Shown here: positions 1 to 6,169 of the stretch, piece after piece
Position numbering within the stretch: position 1 is the first letter of the stretch
Layout of the letters: each line of letters starts with the position of its first letter
Assembly: GCA_017475805.1 (NCBI GenBank)
Contig: JAFVEW010000137.1
Coordinates: forward strand, 1 to 23,370
Origin: Synergistaceae bacterium
GTDB taxonomy: Bacteria; Synergistota; Synergistia; Synergistales; Aminobacteriaceae
DNA length: 23,370 bases
Direction: 5' to 3'
The notes under the pieces: generated by a model
What the model was told of the DNA's origin: nothing
Seen by the model: the letters and a program-made list of their open reading frames with translations, nothing else
The model's database searches: none
Translations under genes and position numbers: made by a program

Positions 1-1023
1 CCAGAGTTTTTTAATCGCCGCTAATTTAGCTATCGTTGTAGTTTTTCCGACGCCTGTAGGGCCGATTAACATAACTTTTTTTCCGCCGAATGCGTCTCCG
101 CCGTTGTCGCCTGCACATTCGATTCGAGAGGCGAGCCATTTCGTGAATGAAAATTTGCGGTTATTTTTATCTTTCGATTTCATAATTGAATAATCGGCCA
201 AGAGCTTGCGGATATATTTTTCTTCGACTTCAGCGGCGCGTAATCTTTCCTCAATCTCGGCATTTTCAGACATAGGCATACCGGATTGAAATCCCTGATT
301 AATATTATTATTTCTAAGCGGCGCGGACATGTTCATATTATTATTCATATTCATGGTCTCGACGGCCGTTAATCTTTGAAGTAAAAAGTCTATTCTGTCA
401 GCTAAAGCTCCGACTTGTTCTTTTAAGACTTTGGCATCATTATTGCTCATGCTTTCAGGCTGAGACTCTTGCGGAACTTGTTGAACAGGCTGCTGAGTAT
501 CAGCTCGTCGCGGCGTAGGAATTTGAGGTTCAGGAGCTAACATCTCTTGAGGTTGAACGAGAGGCGCAGGCTTTGTAGTCAATCCGTAAGCGTTGCGGAG
601 ACCTTCAGGAGAAATTTTCACGTTTTCAGTCAAATAACCTTCGTCGCCAAGTTCAGTAGCAGGCGGCAAAAGAGGCTGAGCAGGCGCAGGAGTCGTGGGA
701 ATGCTTCCGCGCTCTTTGAGGTCTAAAAGTTTTTGAAACGCAATTAAATTTTCGCGTCTCGTATCATCGTCCATCGTTGAAATACTCGAGGACGCTCCAG
801 AAAGATTATTCTGACGCTTCATAGGCTGAGGCTTGGGCGTATCATCTTCAAGAATACCAGCCGTAACACGCAAAACAGAACGCTGAAAAAGTCCTAAGAC
901 TCCTCCTTCTTTAACAACGCTAGTAGAAAGAATAACGGCATCGCGCCCTAAACGCTCTGAAGCAAGGCGGAAAGCCTCCGACTCATCTTTTGCCGTAAAA
1001 GTTATCTGATTAGTTACTCTCAT
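1..1023 (-). CDS. flhF: Flagellar biosynthesis GTPase FlhF, C-terminal part cut by window edge
   Basis: The first 341 codons of an SRP-family GTPase are present and the frame is still open at base 1. FlhF, with FlhG, sets the position and number of flagella at the cytoplasmic face of the membrane. The N-terminal B-domain begins MRVTNQITFTAKDESEAFRL. A long Pro/Gln-rich linker follows (about residues 65-230), with a Met/Asn-rich patch near residues 223-242, and then the NG domain starts. The Walker A (G1) motif GPTGVGKTTT lies at about 321-330. The remaining G motifs are outside the window. The ATG start lies 7 bp after the flhA stop, and its weak GGTGGA ribosome site lies inside the flhA terminus, so translation is probably coupled to flhA. 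The G1 motif together with the neighbouring flhA makes the identification firm; the linker is not conserved enough to add information. Confidence 0.95.
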   Translation of the reverse strand, partial: MRVTNQITFTAKDESEAFRLASERLGRDAVILSTSVVKEGGVLGLFQRSVLRVTAGILEDDTPKPQPMKRQNNLSGASSSISTMDDDTRRENLIAFQKLLDLKERGSIPTTPAPAQPLLPPATELGDEGYLTENVKISPEGLRNAYGLTTKPAPLVQPQEMLAPEPQIPTPRRADTQQPVQQVPQESQPESMSNNDAKVLKEQVGALADRIDFLLQRLTAVETMNMNNNMNMSAPLRNNNINQGFQSGMPMSENAEIEERLRAAEVEEKYIRKLLADYSIMKSKDKNNRKFSFTKWLASRIECAGDNGGDAFGGKKVMLIGPTGVGKTTTIAKLAAIKKLW

Positions 1024-1030
1024 GATTTAT

Positions 1031-3193
1031 TTATTCCACCATTCCGGCAGTCCTAATTTGAACGCCATGAACTATCTCATTATACGATACCACGAAAATA
1101 TTTGTTATTGAGCCTTCTATTAATCTTCGCACGATTAAACGAACATCAGGGTGAACAAGCAGGACGGGCGGAAGATTTTTCATAACTAATTCGTCCATTG
1201 CCTTTGAAATTGCTGAAATCATTTTTTGAACTTCACGAGGATCTAAATTTAACTGCCAGCCTCGCGTTAAATCGCCGTCGACTCCGGCCATAATTTTTTG
1301 TTCCCAGTTCGGCGAGAGTGTAAACGCTGTGATAACTCCGTCGACGCCCTGAATTTTTAATGAAATCAAACGCGCTAAAGATTCTCTTGCCCGTTCAGTC
1401 AAAAAGTCAACGCTTCGGGACATTTTGCCATAGTCGGCTAAGGCTTCAAAAATCGTTACTAAATCTCTAATCGGGATTTGCTCACGGATTAAATTTTGCA
1501 AGACTTTTTGAATTTCTCCAAGCGTCAACGAAGCTAATAATTCACTGACGACCGCCGGAGCATTTTCTTTGACCATGTCTGTTAATTTTTGAACTTCCTG
1601 ACGAGTTAATAACTCCGCGCCGTTCTTTCTGATTACTTCTGATAAATGCGTCGCTAAAACTGAAGGAGCATCAACGACCGTGTAGCCCATAGCTTCAGCT
1701 TTGTCGCGTAAATCAGGAGAAATCCATAAGGCTGGAAGTCCGAACGCAGGTTCTTTTGTCGGAACGCCGATTAAATCTTCTTCGACGCCGCCGGTATTCA
1801 TGGCTAAATAATGATCAGGCAAAAGTTCTCCGCGCCCTGCTTCTGCTCCTTTGACGCGCAAAATATATTCTGTAGGTTTAATTTGAATATTATCTCTAAT
1901 TCTAATCGGCGGGACTACTATTCCCATTTCGAGAGCCATTTGCTTCCTGATAGTTCCGATTCTGTCTAACATGTCGCCGCCCTGAGCTGGATCGATTAAC
2001 GGGATTATAGCGTAACCGATTTCAGCTTCCATAGGCTCGACGGTTAATAATTTCATGACGTCATCAGGCGAAACCGGCTCGGCCTTAGGCTGTTCTCCTG
2101 CGGGTGCTCCGGCTGTAGCTGCTGCTCCTGCTCCGGGTGATGAAGGTGCTGCTCCCGGTGCTGTGGCTGTTGCCGCTTGTTCTTCGGCTTCGATTGCTTG
2201 AACGTTAGCTTCACGGCTGACTGTATAACCAAGCGCGCCCATCAAGAACGACAAAGCCATGAAAGGTACAGTCGGCAAGCCCGGAATTAATCCCAAGCTC
2301 ATTAACATTGCCGCCGCCATGTATAAAGGTCGAGGATATTTCGTGAAAGAATTTATTAAATCAGGGCCAAGCTCTGACGATGCCGCCGCTCTCGTAACGA
2401 TGACGCCCATAGCCGTCGACATTAAAAGCGCAGGAATTTGTCCGACTAATCCGTCGCCGACAGTGAGCAAACTATAATGAGCTGCTGCTCCTGCCGCGTC
2501 CATTCCGCGCATAAAAATTCCTATTGAAAGTCCGCCGATTATGTTTATTGTCGTGATTATTAAACCTGCTATAGCGTCGCCTTTAACAAATTTCGAGGCA
2601 CCGTCCATAGCTCCGTAAAAATCTGCTTCTCTTTGAATATCTTGACGCCGCTGCTTTGCTCCCTGTTCGTCAATAAGACCTGAATTTAAGTCAGCGTCGA
2701 TCGACATTTGTTTACCTGGCATAGCGTCGAGAGTGAATCTTGCCGCAACTTCTGCGACTCTTTCTGCGCCTTTCGTGATGACTAACATTTGAATAATAAC
2801 AAGAATCAAGAACATTATGATTCCGACGACATAATTTCCGCCGACGACGAAATTTCCAAACGCGCTGATTAATTCGCCGGCGTTTCCGTAAAGCAAAATT
2901 AATCGCGTCGTTGAAACGTTCAAAGAAAGCCTGAACAATGTCGAAATTAAAAGTAAAGTCGGAAAAATAGAAAGGTCTAAGGCGCGTTTAACATAAAAAG
3001 TTACGAGCAGCGTAACGACTCCGAGAGTTATATTCATGGCCAGGAGTAAATCTATAAGCCATGTCGGCAGCGGAATAATCATCATTATAATTATGAGTAC
3101 CATTAAAAGAGCTACGCCGATATCGGAATAGCTTTGAACTTTTTTTCGCATTGTGGTACTCGCTGCTGCCAGCGGGGCTCCCGTCTCAGGCAA
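1031..3193 (-). CDS. flhA: Flagellar type III export gate protein FlhA
   Basis: At 720 residues this is close to the usual FlhA length (about 690-710). FlhA is the inner-membrane export-gate component of the flagellar type III secretion apparatus. The N-terminal half holds about eight membrane segments with the family signature around FPTLLLISTLFRLSLNVSTT (residues about 77-96) and the cytoplasmic loop motif DAMPGKQMSIDADLNSG. An Ala/Pro/Gly-rich linker (about 333-378) leads to the cytoplasmic cargo/chaperone docking domain. The start codon is TTG, supported by GGGGGA about 7 bp upstream. The next in-frame ATG (Met15, MRKKVQSYSD) has no ribosome site but matches where many FlhA proteins begin. 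The extra 14 residues are largely encoded by a 20-bp GC-rich repeat also found in the tamB-like gene. flhF follows after 7 bp; flhB is not in the window. Confidence 0.97.
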   Translation of the reverse strand: MPETGAPLAAASTTMRKKVQSYSDIGVALLMVLIIIMMIIPLPTWLIDLLLAMNITLGVVTLLVTFYVKRALDLSIFPTLLLISTLFRLSLNVSTTRLILLYGNAGELISAFGNFVVGGNYVVGIIMFLILVIIQMLVITKGAERVAEVAARFTLDAMPGKQMSIDADLNSGLIDEQGAKQRRQDIQREADFYGAMDGASKFVKGDAIAGLIITTINIIGGLSIGIFMRGMDAAGAAAHYSLLTVGDGLVGQIPALLMSTAMGVIVTRAAASSELGPDLINSFTKYPRPLYMAAAMLMSLGLIPGLPTVPFMALSFLMGALGYTVSREANVQAIEAEEQAATATAPGAAPSSPGAGAAATAGAPAGEQPKAEPVSPDDVMKLLTVEPMEAEIGYAIIPLIDPAQGGDMLDRIGTIRKQMALEMGIVVPPIRIRDNIQIKPTEYILRVKGAEAGRGELLPDHYLAMNTGGVEEDLIGVPTKEPAFGLPALWISPDLRDKAEAMGYTVVDAPSVLATHLSEVIRKNGAELLTRQEVQKLTDMVKENAPAVVSELLASLTLGEIQKVLQNLIREQIPIRDLVTIFEALADYGKMSRSVDFLTERARESLARLISLKIQGVDGVITAFTLSPNWEQKIMAGVDGDLTRGWQLNLDPREVQKMISAISKAMDELVMKNLPPVLLVHPDVRLIVRRLIEGSITNIFVVSYNEIVHGVQIRTAGMVE
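3164..3183. repeat. 20-bp GC-rich dispersed repeat, copy 1 (in flhA N-terminus)
   Basis: The word TGCTGCCAGCGGGGCTCCCG occurs exactly here and again at 8239-8258, in the same orientation. Here it encodes GAPLAA in the N-terminal extension of FlhA. It is 80% GC in an AT-rich neighbourhood. A chance exact 20-bp match anywhere in a window this size is expected well under once in a thousand. Its nature is unknown; a small proliferating coding repeat is one possibility. Confidence 0.75.
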
Positions 3194-3286
3194 AACAAAA
3201 TCCCCCGTTCGTTAAAATAAAAAAATTTTCTCTGTATTTTACACGAAAAATAAAAATAATTCTTTAATTCGCGTCATGAAAAAATA

Positions 3287-3317
3287 TTGAACGAAATTTC
3301 ATTTTTGATGATATAAT
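3287..3317 (+). promoter_or_regulatory. Promoter-like element (extended -10) in the flhA/pilO-like intergenic region
   Basis: TTGAAC (3287-3292) is followed after 19 bp by TATAAT (3312-3317), which carries an extended -10 TG at 3309-3310. The -10 is perfect; the spacer is 2 bp longer than ideal. Transcription would start near 3324 and run straight into the hairpin and U-tract at 3329-3362, about 265 bp before the first rightward gene. That arrangement suggests attenuation, a very short RNA, or a false match in AT-rich DNA. Confidence 0.35.
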
Positions 3318-3328
3318 TCTTTATAAGA

Positions 3329-3362
3329 AATTTCTCGGCATGAGTCGGGAAATTATTTTTTT
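3329..3362 (+). terminator. Hairpin plus U-tract, rho-independent terminator-like
   Basis: AATTTCTCG (3329-3337) pairs with CGGGAAATT (3346-3354) over 9 bp including one G-U pair, around an 8-base loop. Seven T follow at 3356-3362. It has the form of a rightward intrinsic terminator, yet no rightward gene lies upstream. It sits just after the promoter-like element, which fits an attenuator or leader structure. The stem is AT-rich and not very strong. Confidence 0.45.
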
Positions 3363-3382
3363 CAGCTACATTTTCAGCTACA
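3359..3382. repeat. Perfect 12-bp tandem duplication
   Basis: The 12-mer TTTTCAGCTACA occurs twice back to back (3359-3370 and 3371-3382) with no mismatch. The first copy overlaps the U-tract of the hairpin. A perfect non-homopolymer duplication of this size in an intergenic region suggests a recent slippage event or a doubled binding site. Confidence 0.8.
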
Positions 3383-3460
3383 AAAAATTTAATTTTAATT
3401 AGTGCTCATAAATTCTTACAGAAAAAATTTTGAAATTAGAATCACGATTGATTTTTTTAT

Positions 3461-3476
3461 GATTCGCTCTCGAATC
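3461..3476. other. Short perfect inverted repeat (hairpin or operator)
   Basis: GATTCG and CGAATC form a perfect 6-bp stem with a 4-base loop (CTCT). No T-run follows in either direction, so it is not a terminator. It could be an operator or an RNA structure in a leader. Confidence 0.4.
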
Positions 3477-3480
3477 GATG

Positions 3481-3496
3481 AAATAAAATTTTATTT
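3481..3496. other. 16-bp perfect AT palindrome
   Basis: AAATAAAATTTTATTT reads the same on both strands. It lies just before the heptad repeats and about 50 bp upstream of the putative -10 of the pilO-like gene, a position suited to a regulator site or UP-like element. AT-rich DNA produces such palindromes fairly often, so the function is uncertain. Confidence 0.35.
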
Positions 3497-3501
3497 TTCA
3501 T

Positions 3502-3536
3502 TCTTAACGTCTAATTCTTAACTACTAATTCTTAAA
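3502..3536. repeat. Heptad repeat array, five 7-bp units
   Basis: Five consecutive 7-bp units in register, of the general form TNYTAAN (for example TCTTAAC and TACTAAT), fill 3502-3536. The unit TACTAAT is identical to one in the array at 20161-20188; the others differ mainly by T for C at the third base. The array abuts the putative extended -10 of the downstream gene. Confidence 0.65.
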
Positions 3537-3549
3537 AATGCTATATAAT
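3518..3549 (+). promoter_or_regulatory. Candidate promoter of the pilO-like operon
   Basis: TG-C-TATATAAT at 3539-3549 gives an extended -10; the hexamer can be read as TATATA (3542) or TATAAT (3544). A weak -35, TTAACT (3518-3523), lies 18-20 bp upstream and is formed by the heptad array itself. Transcription would start about 35 bp before the ATG at 3591. Gain or loss of one heptad would alter the -35 context. Confidence 0.4.
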
Positions 3550-3590
3550 TTTCATGAAAAAATTAAATCGTCAGGGATAAAAATCTAAAA

Positions 3591-4088
3591 ATGGAAAACA
3601 GAAATTATATTTTACAAATTTTATTATTCGCGGGCTTATGCTTGGCTCTTTGCGGCGGAGTTTGGTTCGGGATTCACACGCTCGAAGAATATCGCGAAGA
3701 ATACGACACTATGGTGAGTGAGCGCGACAACTTTGAAGGGATCATGGAAAATCTCCGCACTAAAAATCGAACGCTTCAAGCAATCCATAAAGTTAATTTA
3801 AGCGACGTTCAAATGGTGAAAAAGGGCAGAGAAAACGAATTTTATTCTGAAGTTCGCCGTCTTATAGATAAAAACGAAATTAATATGGTCTCAATGAAAA
3901 ATGATGAGCCGAGCGTTTTTAATTTAAGTCTTAGGGGCGATTATTACGCTCTGATTAATTTGTTTGCGGATTGGCGTGAAATGCCTTTTGCCTCACGAAT
4001 AACAGAACTTAAAATCAAACGAGATGCTCTTTTACCATCGGATTTCGTTGATGCTGAGCTTACGCTGGAGGCTTGGATATCGCAATGA
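3591..4088 (+). CDS. PilO-like (GspM-like) inner-membrane protein
   Basis: This is a 165-residue bitopic protein. A short N-terminal tail precedes one membrane segment (about 7-28), then a predicted coiled coil (about 32-62) and a C-terminal periplasmic alpha/beta domain. The plan matches PilO of type IV pilus alignment complexes and GspM of type II secretion. The stretch FNLSLRGDYYALINLFADWR followed by RITELKIKRD resembles the ferredoxin-like fold segment where PilO proteins read 'G.Y..l..Fl..l...p.i..i..l.i'. In those systems PilO dimerises with PilN and links the cytoplasmic ATPase platform to the secretin. Its stop overlaps the start of the next gene by ATGA, implying coupling. No PilM, PilN, PilQ or ATPase gene is present. 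The assignment rests on architecture and pattern, not a strong motif. Confidence 0.6.
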   Translation: MENRNYILQILLFAGLCLALCGGVWFGIHTLEEYREEYDTMVSERDNFEGIMENLRTKNRTLQAIHKVNLSDVQMVKKGRENEFYSEVRRLIDKNEINMVSMKNDEPSVFNLSLRGDYYALINLFADWREMPFASRITELKIKRDALLPSDFVDAELTLEAWISQ

Positions 4089-4855
4089 GTTTCATAAACG
4101 GATTTTCAGACTTTTGGGAAATTTTAACGGGCGTCATTGATGATAACAAGGCGAAAATTATACGTTTTACGTGTTTTATGTTGCTTGCTATCGGAATAGG
4201 CTGGGCGGCTTTTAGCTATTTTCGCGCAGGTTTACTTTCTAACACTGATGTCAACGCGTTAAATCAACCGCATTACGTTCCCGAAGACGACGGCCGGGCT
4301 TTGAAGCGCATGGCTGACTTAGCTCAAACTGTTCAAGATATGCGGCATGGCGGCAACGCAATTGCAGAAGCAATAGCAATCGCTCACTCGAGGCCTTTCA
4401 ATGTCAGCGGAACGCCTGTTAAAGAAGTTGATTCAAATTTAGCGTTGTCATTCGATTCTCAACCTCAAACAACTGAAGAAGAACAAACTGAAATTTTTGT
4501 CCGTGCAATCATGATGGCAGGAAAAACTCGCGCAGCTGTCCTTGATGTCGGTGATTTCAAAGGGCATATGGTTAGAACGGGAACAGTTTTACCGAACGGA
4601 CTCGGAAGAATCACAAATATAACTAAAAATAAAGTCGTTATTCGCCGCGACAGAAGAAATTATGAGTATATAGTAGAAAAAATGGAAACAGATTTAGAAA
4701 GACAACTTGCGGGCAAAAATCCTAAACCTGCAGGCGCGAAAACTTCAAGACCAGGTCAAGCTCAAATGGGTGTCGAGCAATTTGTTTTTGAAGGCACTGT
4801 CCCTGAAAATAGTCCTTTAACTACGAGCGTAAAAGAAGAAGAACTTAAAAAGTAA
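4085..4855 (+). CDS. PilP/GspC-like inner-membrane protein
   Basis: I place the start at ATG 4085, which overlaps the upstream TGA stop (ATGA). A TTG at 4073 is in frame but only 1 bp from the GGAGG at 4067-4071. The 256-residue product has one N-terminal membrane segment (about 26-46) and a low-complexity acidic/Gln-rich linker. A small beta domain follows (about 138-200), containing VLDVGDFKGHMVRTGTVLPN, then GRITNITKNKVVIRRD and a Tyr-rich end. The run of short strands with 'G..V..G..L..G.G.I..I....V.....' is typical of PilP and the GspC HR domain, which bind the secretin periplasmic domain. The C-terminus (about 205-256) is Pro/Lys-rich and probably disordered. It pairs with the PilO-like gene; together they look like the inner-membrane half of a pilus or secretion complex. 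Confidence 0.6.
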   Translation: MSFINGFSDFWEILTGVIDDNKAKIIRFTCFMLLAIGIGWAAFSYFRAGLLSNTDVNALNQPHYVPEDDGRALKRMADLAQTVQDMRHGGNAIAEAIAIAHSRPFNVSGTPVKEVDSNLALSFDSQPQTTEEEQTEIFVRAIMMAGKTRAAVLDVGDFKGHMVRTGTVLPNGLGRITNITKNKVVIRRDRRNYEYIVEKMETDLERQLAGKNPKPAGAKTSRPGQAQMGVEQFVFEGTVPENSPLTTSVKEEELKK

Positions 4856-4975
4856 GAAAATGTATTCCGCTGTTTCGGTATATGTTGGAGTTGCCTTACG
4901 TGTTTCTTGAAATTGATTTCCCATGATGTTTATTTTTTATCTATTTTTATTTGGTATCACCATAATCTTAAAATC

Positions 4976-4984
4976 TGATATACT
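4976..4984 (+). promoter_or_regulatory. Candidate extended -10 promoter of the flavoprotein gene
   Basis: TG-A-TATACT at 4976-4984 matches an extended -10. No good -35 lies at standard spacing; TTGGTA at 4951-4956 is 22 bp away. The start site would be near 4991, leaving a 34-bp leader with AAGGAG at 5005-5010. The 169-bp gap after the pilP-like gene shows no convincing terminator. Confidence 0.4.
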
Positions 4985-5024
4985 CACTGAAAATATTTTT
5001 ATTTAAGGAGCGTGTATCTTCAAG

Positions 5025-6104
5025 TTGAACGTAAATATGCCTGTATTAAAAATAGGAAAATATCAGCCTCGCTACCCTTTAATTCAAGGCGGAATGGGCG
5101 TCGATATTTCAGGCTCAAACTTGGCCGGACATGTTGCTAAGTTCGGTGCAATCGGAACTATCGCGAGCGTAGGTCTTGCTCATGACTCGCCTTATTTTGT
5201 AATTGAAAAACATAATTATTTTGATGCTAACGAAATCGTTGTGAAAGAAGCCGTCGCAAAAGCTAAAAGTATTGCAGGTCCTGATGGAATTATAGCTGTA
5301 AATTGCATGGTAGCTTTAACTGATTATGATAGACAAGTCCGGGCTTCGGCTGAAGGCGGTGCAAATATAATTATCTCAGGTGCAGGCTTGCCTTTAAGAC
5401 TTCCCGACTATACAAAAGATTTTCCTGATGTTGCTTTAGTTCCTATTGTAAGCTCTGCTAAGGCCGCAAGTTTAATAACCCGCCATTGGGAGAAAAAATA
5501 TAATCGTCAGCCTGATGCTTTTGTAGTTGAAGAACCAGCCACAGCCGGAGGACATTTAGGAGCTATGACGATCGAACAAGTTTATGATCCTGCTTTAAGA
5601 CTTGAAAAAGCTGTGCCAGATGTTGTGAATTTTGTTGAAAATGAAATGAAAAGCGACATTCCCGTAATCGCTGCCGGCGGAATTTGGGATAAAAACGATA
5701 TTGAAAGAGCATTTTCACTCGGAGCTAAAGGCGTTCAAATGGGAACGAGATTTGCCTGTACTTACGAGGGCGACGCCTCGGACAGATTCAAACAGGCTTA
5801 TATTGACGCTAAAGAAGAAGACGTCGTTTTAATCCACAGCCCCGCAGGTTTGCCAGGCCGCGCAATAAAAAATCCTTTTGTTGCAAAATATTTAGAAGGT
5901 GAAGTCGAAAGTAAACCTTGCTTTGCTAATTGTTTATCACATTGCCGTTATAGAAAGACTCGCGAAACTTTCTGCATTGCAGCAGCCTTAGTCGATGCTC
6001 AAGCAGGAAACTGGGAAACGGGTTTATTTTTCTGCGGAAGCAACGTCGTTAAAGCCAATAAAATTGAACACGTCGAAGATATTATCAACGAATTATTTAA
6101 TTAA
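5025..6104 (+). CDS. Nitronate monooxygenase / FabK-family FMN flavoprotein
   Basis: This is a 359-residue TIM-barrel flavoprotein of the 2-nitropropane dioxygenase family (COG2070), which includes nitronate monooxygenases and the enoyl-ACP reductase FabK. Visible family marks are the N-terminal PLIQGGMGVDISG (about 18-30), the active-site segment ATAGGHLGA (172-180, His177), and the FMN phosphate-binding region IAAGGIWDKNDIERAFSLGA to GVQMGTRF (215-243). SPAGLPGRA at 272-280 is also typical. An additional cysteine group, C299, C303, C307 and C317 with C337, sits near the C-terminus. Cytosolic; the substrate could be an alkyl nitronate or an enoyl thioester, and I cannot decide which. The start is TTG with AAGGAG 14 bp upstream; Met5 is an alternative. 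It appears to be a single-gene unit with its own promoter, ending at the hairpin shared with the tamB-like gene. Confidence 0.85.
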   Translation: MNVNMPVLKIGKYQPRYPLIQGGMGVDISGSNLAGHVAKFGAIGTIASVGLAHDSPYFVIEKHNYFDANEIVVKEAVAKAKSIAGPDGIIAVNCMVALTDYDRQVRASAEGGANIIISGAGLPLRLPDYTKDFPDVALVPIVSSAKAASLITRHWEKKYNRQPDAFVVEEPATAGGHLGAMTIEQVYDPALRLEKAVPDVVNFVENEMKSDIPVIAAGGIWDKNDIERAFSLGAKGVQMGTRFACTYEGDASDRFKQAYIDAKEEDVVLIHSPAGLPGRAIKNPFVAKYLEGEVESKPCFANCLSHCRYRKTRETFCIAAALVDAQAGNWETGLFFCGSNVVKANKIEHVEDIINELFN

Positions 6105-6112
6105 ATAAAAAA

Positions 6113-6151
6113 GAGTTAGGGAGTTTTTTCATCATTTATACTTCCTAACTC
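6113..6151. terminator. Bidirectional terminator hairpin between convergent genes
   Basis: GAGTTAGGGA (6113-6122) and TTCCTAACTC (6142-6151) pair over 9 of 10 positions around a 19-base loop. On the minus strand a T-run (complement of AAAAAA at 6107-6112) follows immediately, as expected for an intrinsic terminator of the tamB transcript. Rightward, the nearest T-run is about 15 bp beyond the stem, so its effect on the flavoprotein gene is less certain. The right arm is part of a heptad repeat array. Confidence 0.6.
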
Positions 6152-6163
6152 ATAATTCCTACT
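6143..6163. repeat. Heptad repeat array, three 7-bp units
   Basis: Three units in register (TCCTAAC, a TCATAAT variant, TCCTACT) are followed by TTG and a T-run that contains the tamB stop codon. The array at 20161-20188 has the same first and last units, the same TG plus T-run flank, and one additional unit in the middle. The two loci are therefore copies differing by one repeat. Confidence 0.7.
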
Positions 6164-6169
6164 TGTTTT

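Larger units (their letters stand above)
3194..3590. other. Divergent intergenic region between flhA and the pilO-like gene
   Basis: This AT-rich stretch of 397 bp has no credible reading frame. It must hold promoters for flhA (leftward) and the pilO-like gene (rightward). Listed separately are a rightward TTGAAC/TGATATAAT element, a hairpin with U-tract, a perfect 12-bp tandem duplication, a GATTCG hairpin, a 16-bp palindrome and five heptad repeats. For flhA, the leftward strand carries GCCGAGAA at 3332-3339. This is one mismatch from the flagellar sigma-28 -10 consensus GCCGATAA, but the matching -35 region is weak, so I do not call it as a promoter. Confidence 0.6.

Noticed and set aside
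2085..2190. GC-rich triplet-like tract in flhA as a mobile or CRISPR-like repeat
   Set aside because: It encodes the Ala/Pro/Gly linker expected between the membrane and cytoplasmic halves of FlhA; units are not regular.
3324..3362. A small RNA gene made of the promoter-like element and hairpin
   Set aside because: The predicted transcript would be under 40 bases, almost all of it terminator hairpin. Kept only as a promoter-like element, a terminator-like hairpin and a finding.
4073..4084. TTG at 4073 as start of the pilP-like gene
   Set aside because: The GGAGG site is only 1 bp away, too close. The ATG at 4085 overlapping the upstream stop (ATGA) is the more usual coupled start.
5834..5862. 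A third copy of the 20-bp GC-rich repeat in the flavoprotein gene (AGCCCCGCAGG)
   Set aside because: Only about ten bases agree, and they encode the family-conserved SPAGLPGRA motif, so protein conservation explains them.
5025..6104. Naming the flavoprotein FabK
   Set aside because: FabK and nitronate monooxygenases share the motifs seen, and there are no fatty-acid synthesis genes nearby to favour FabK.
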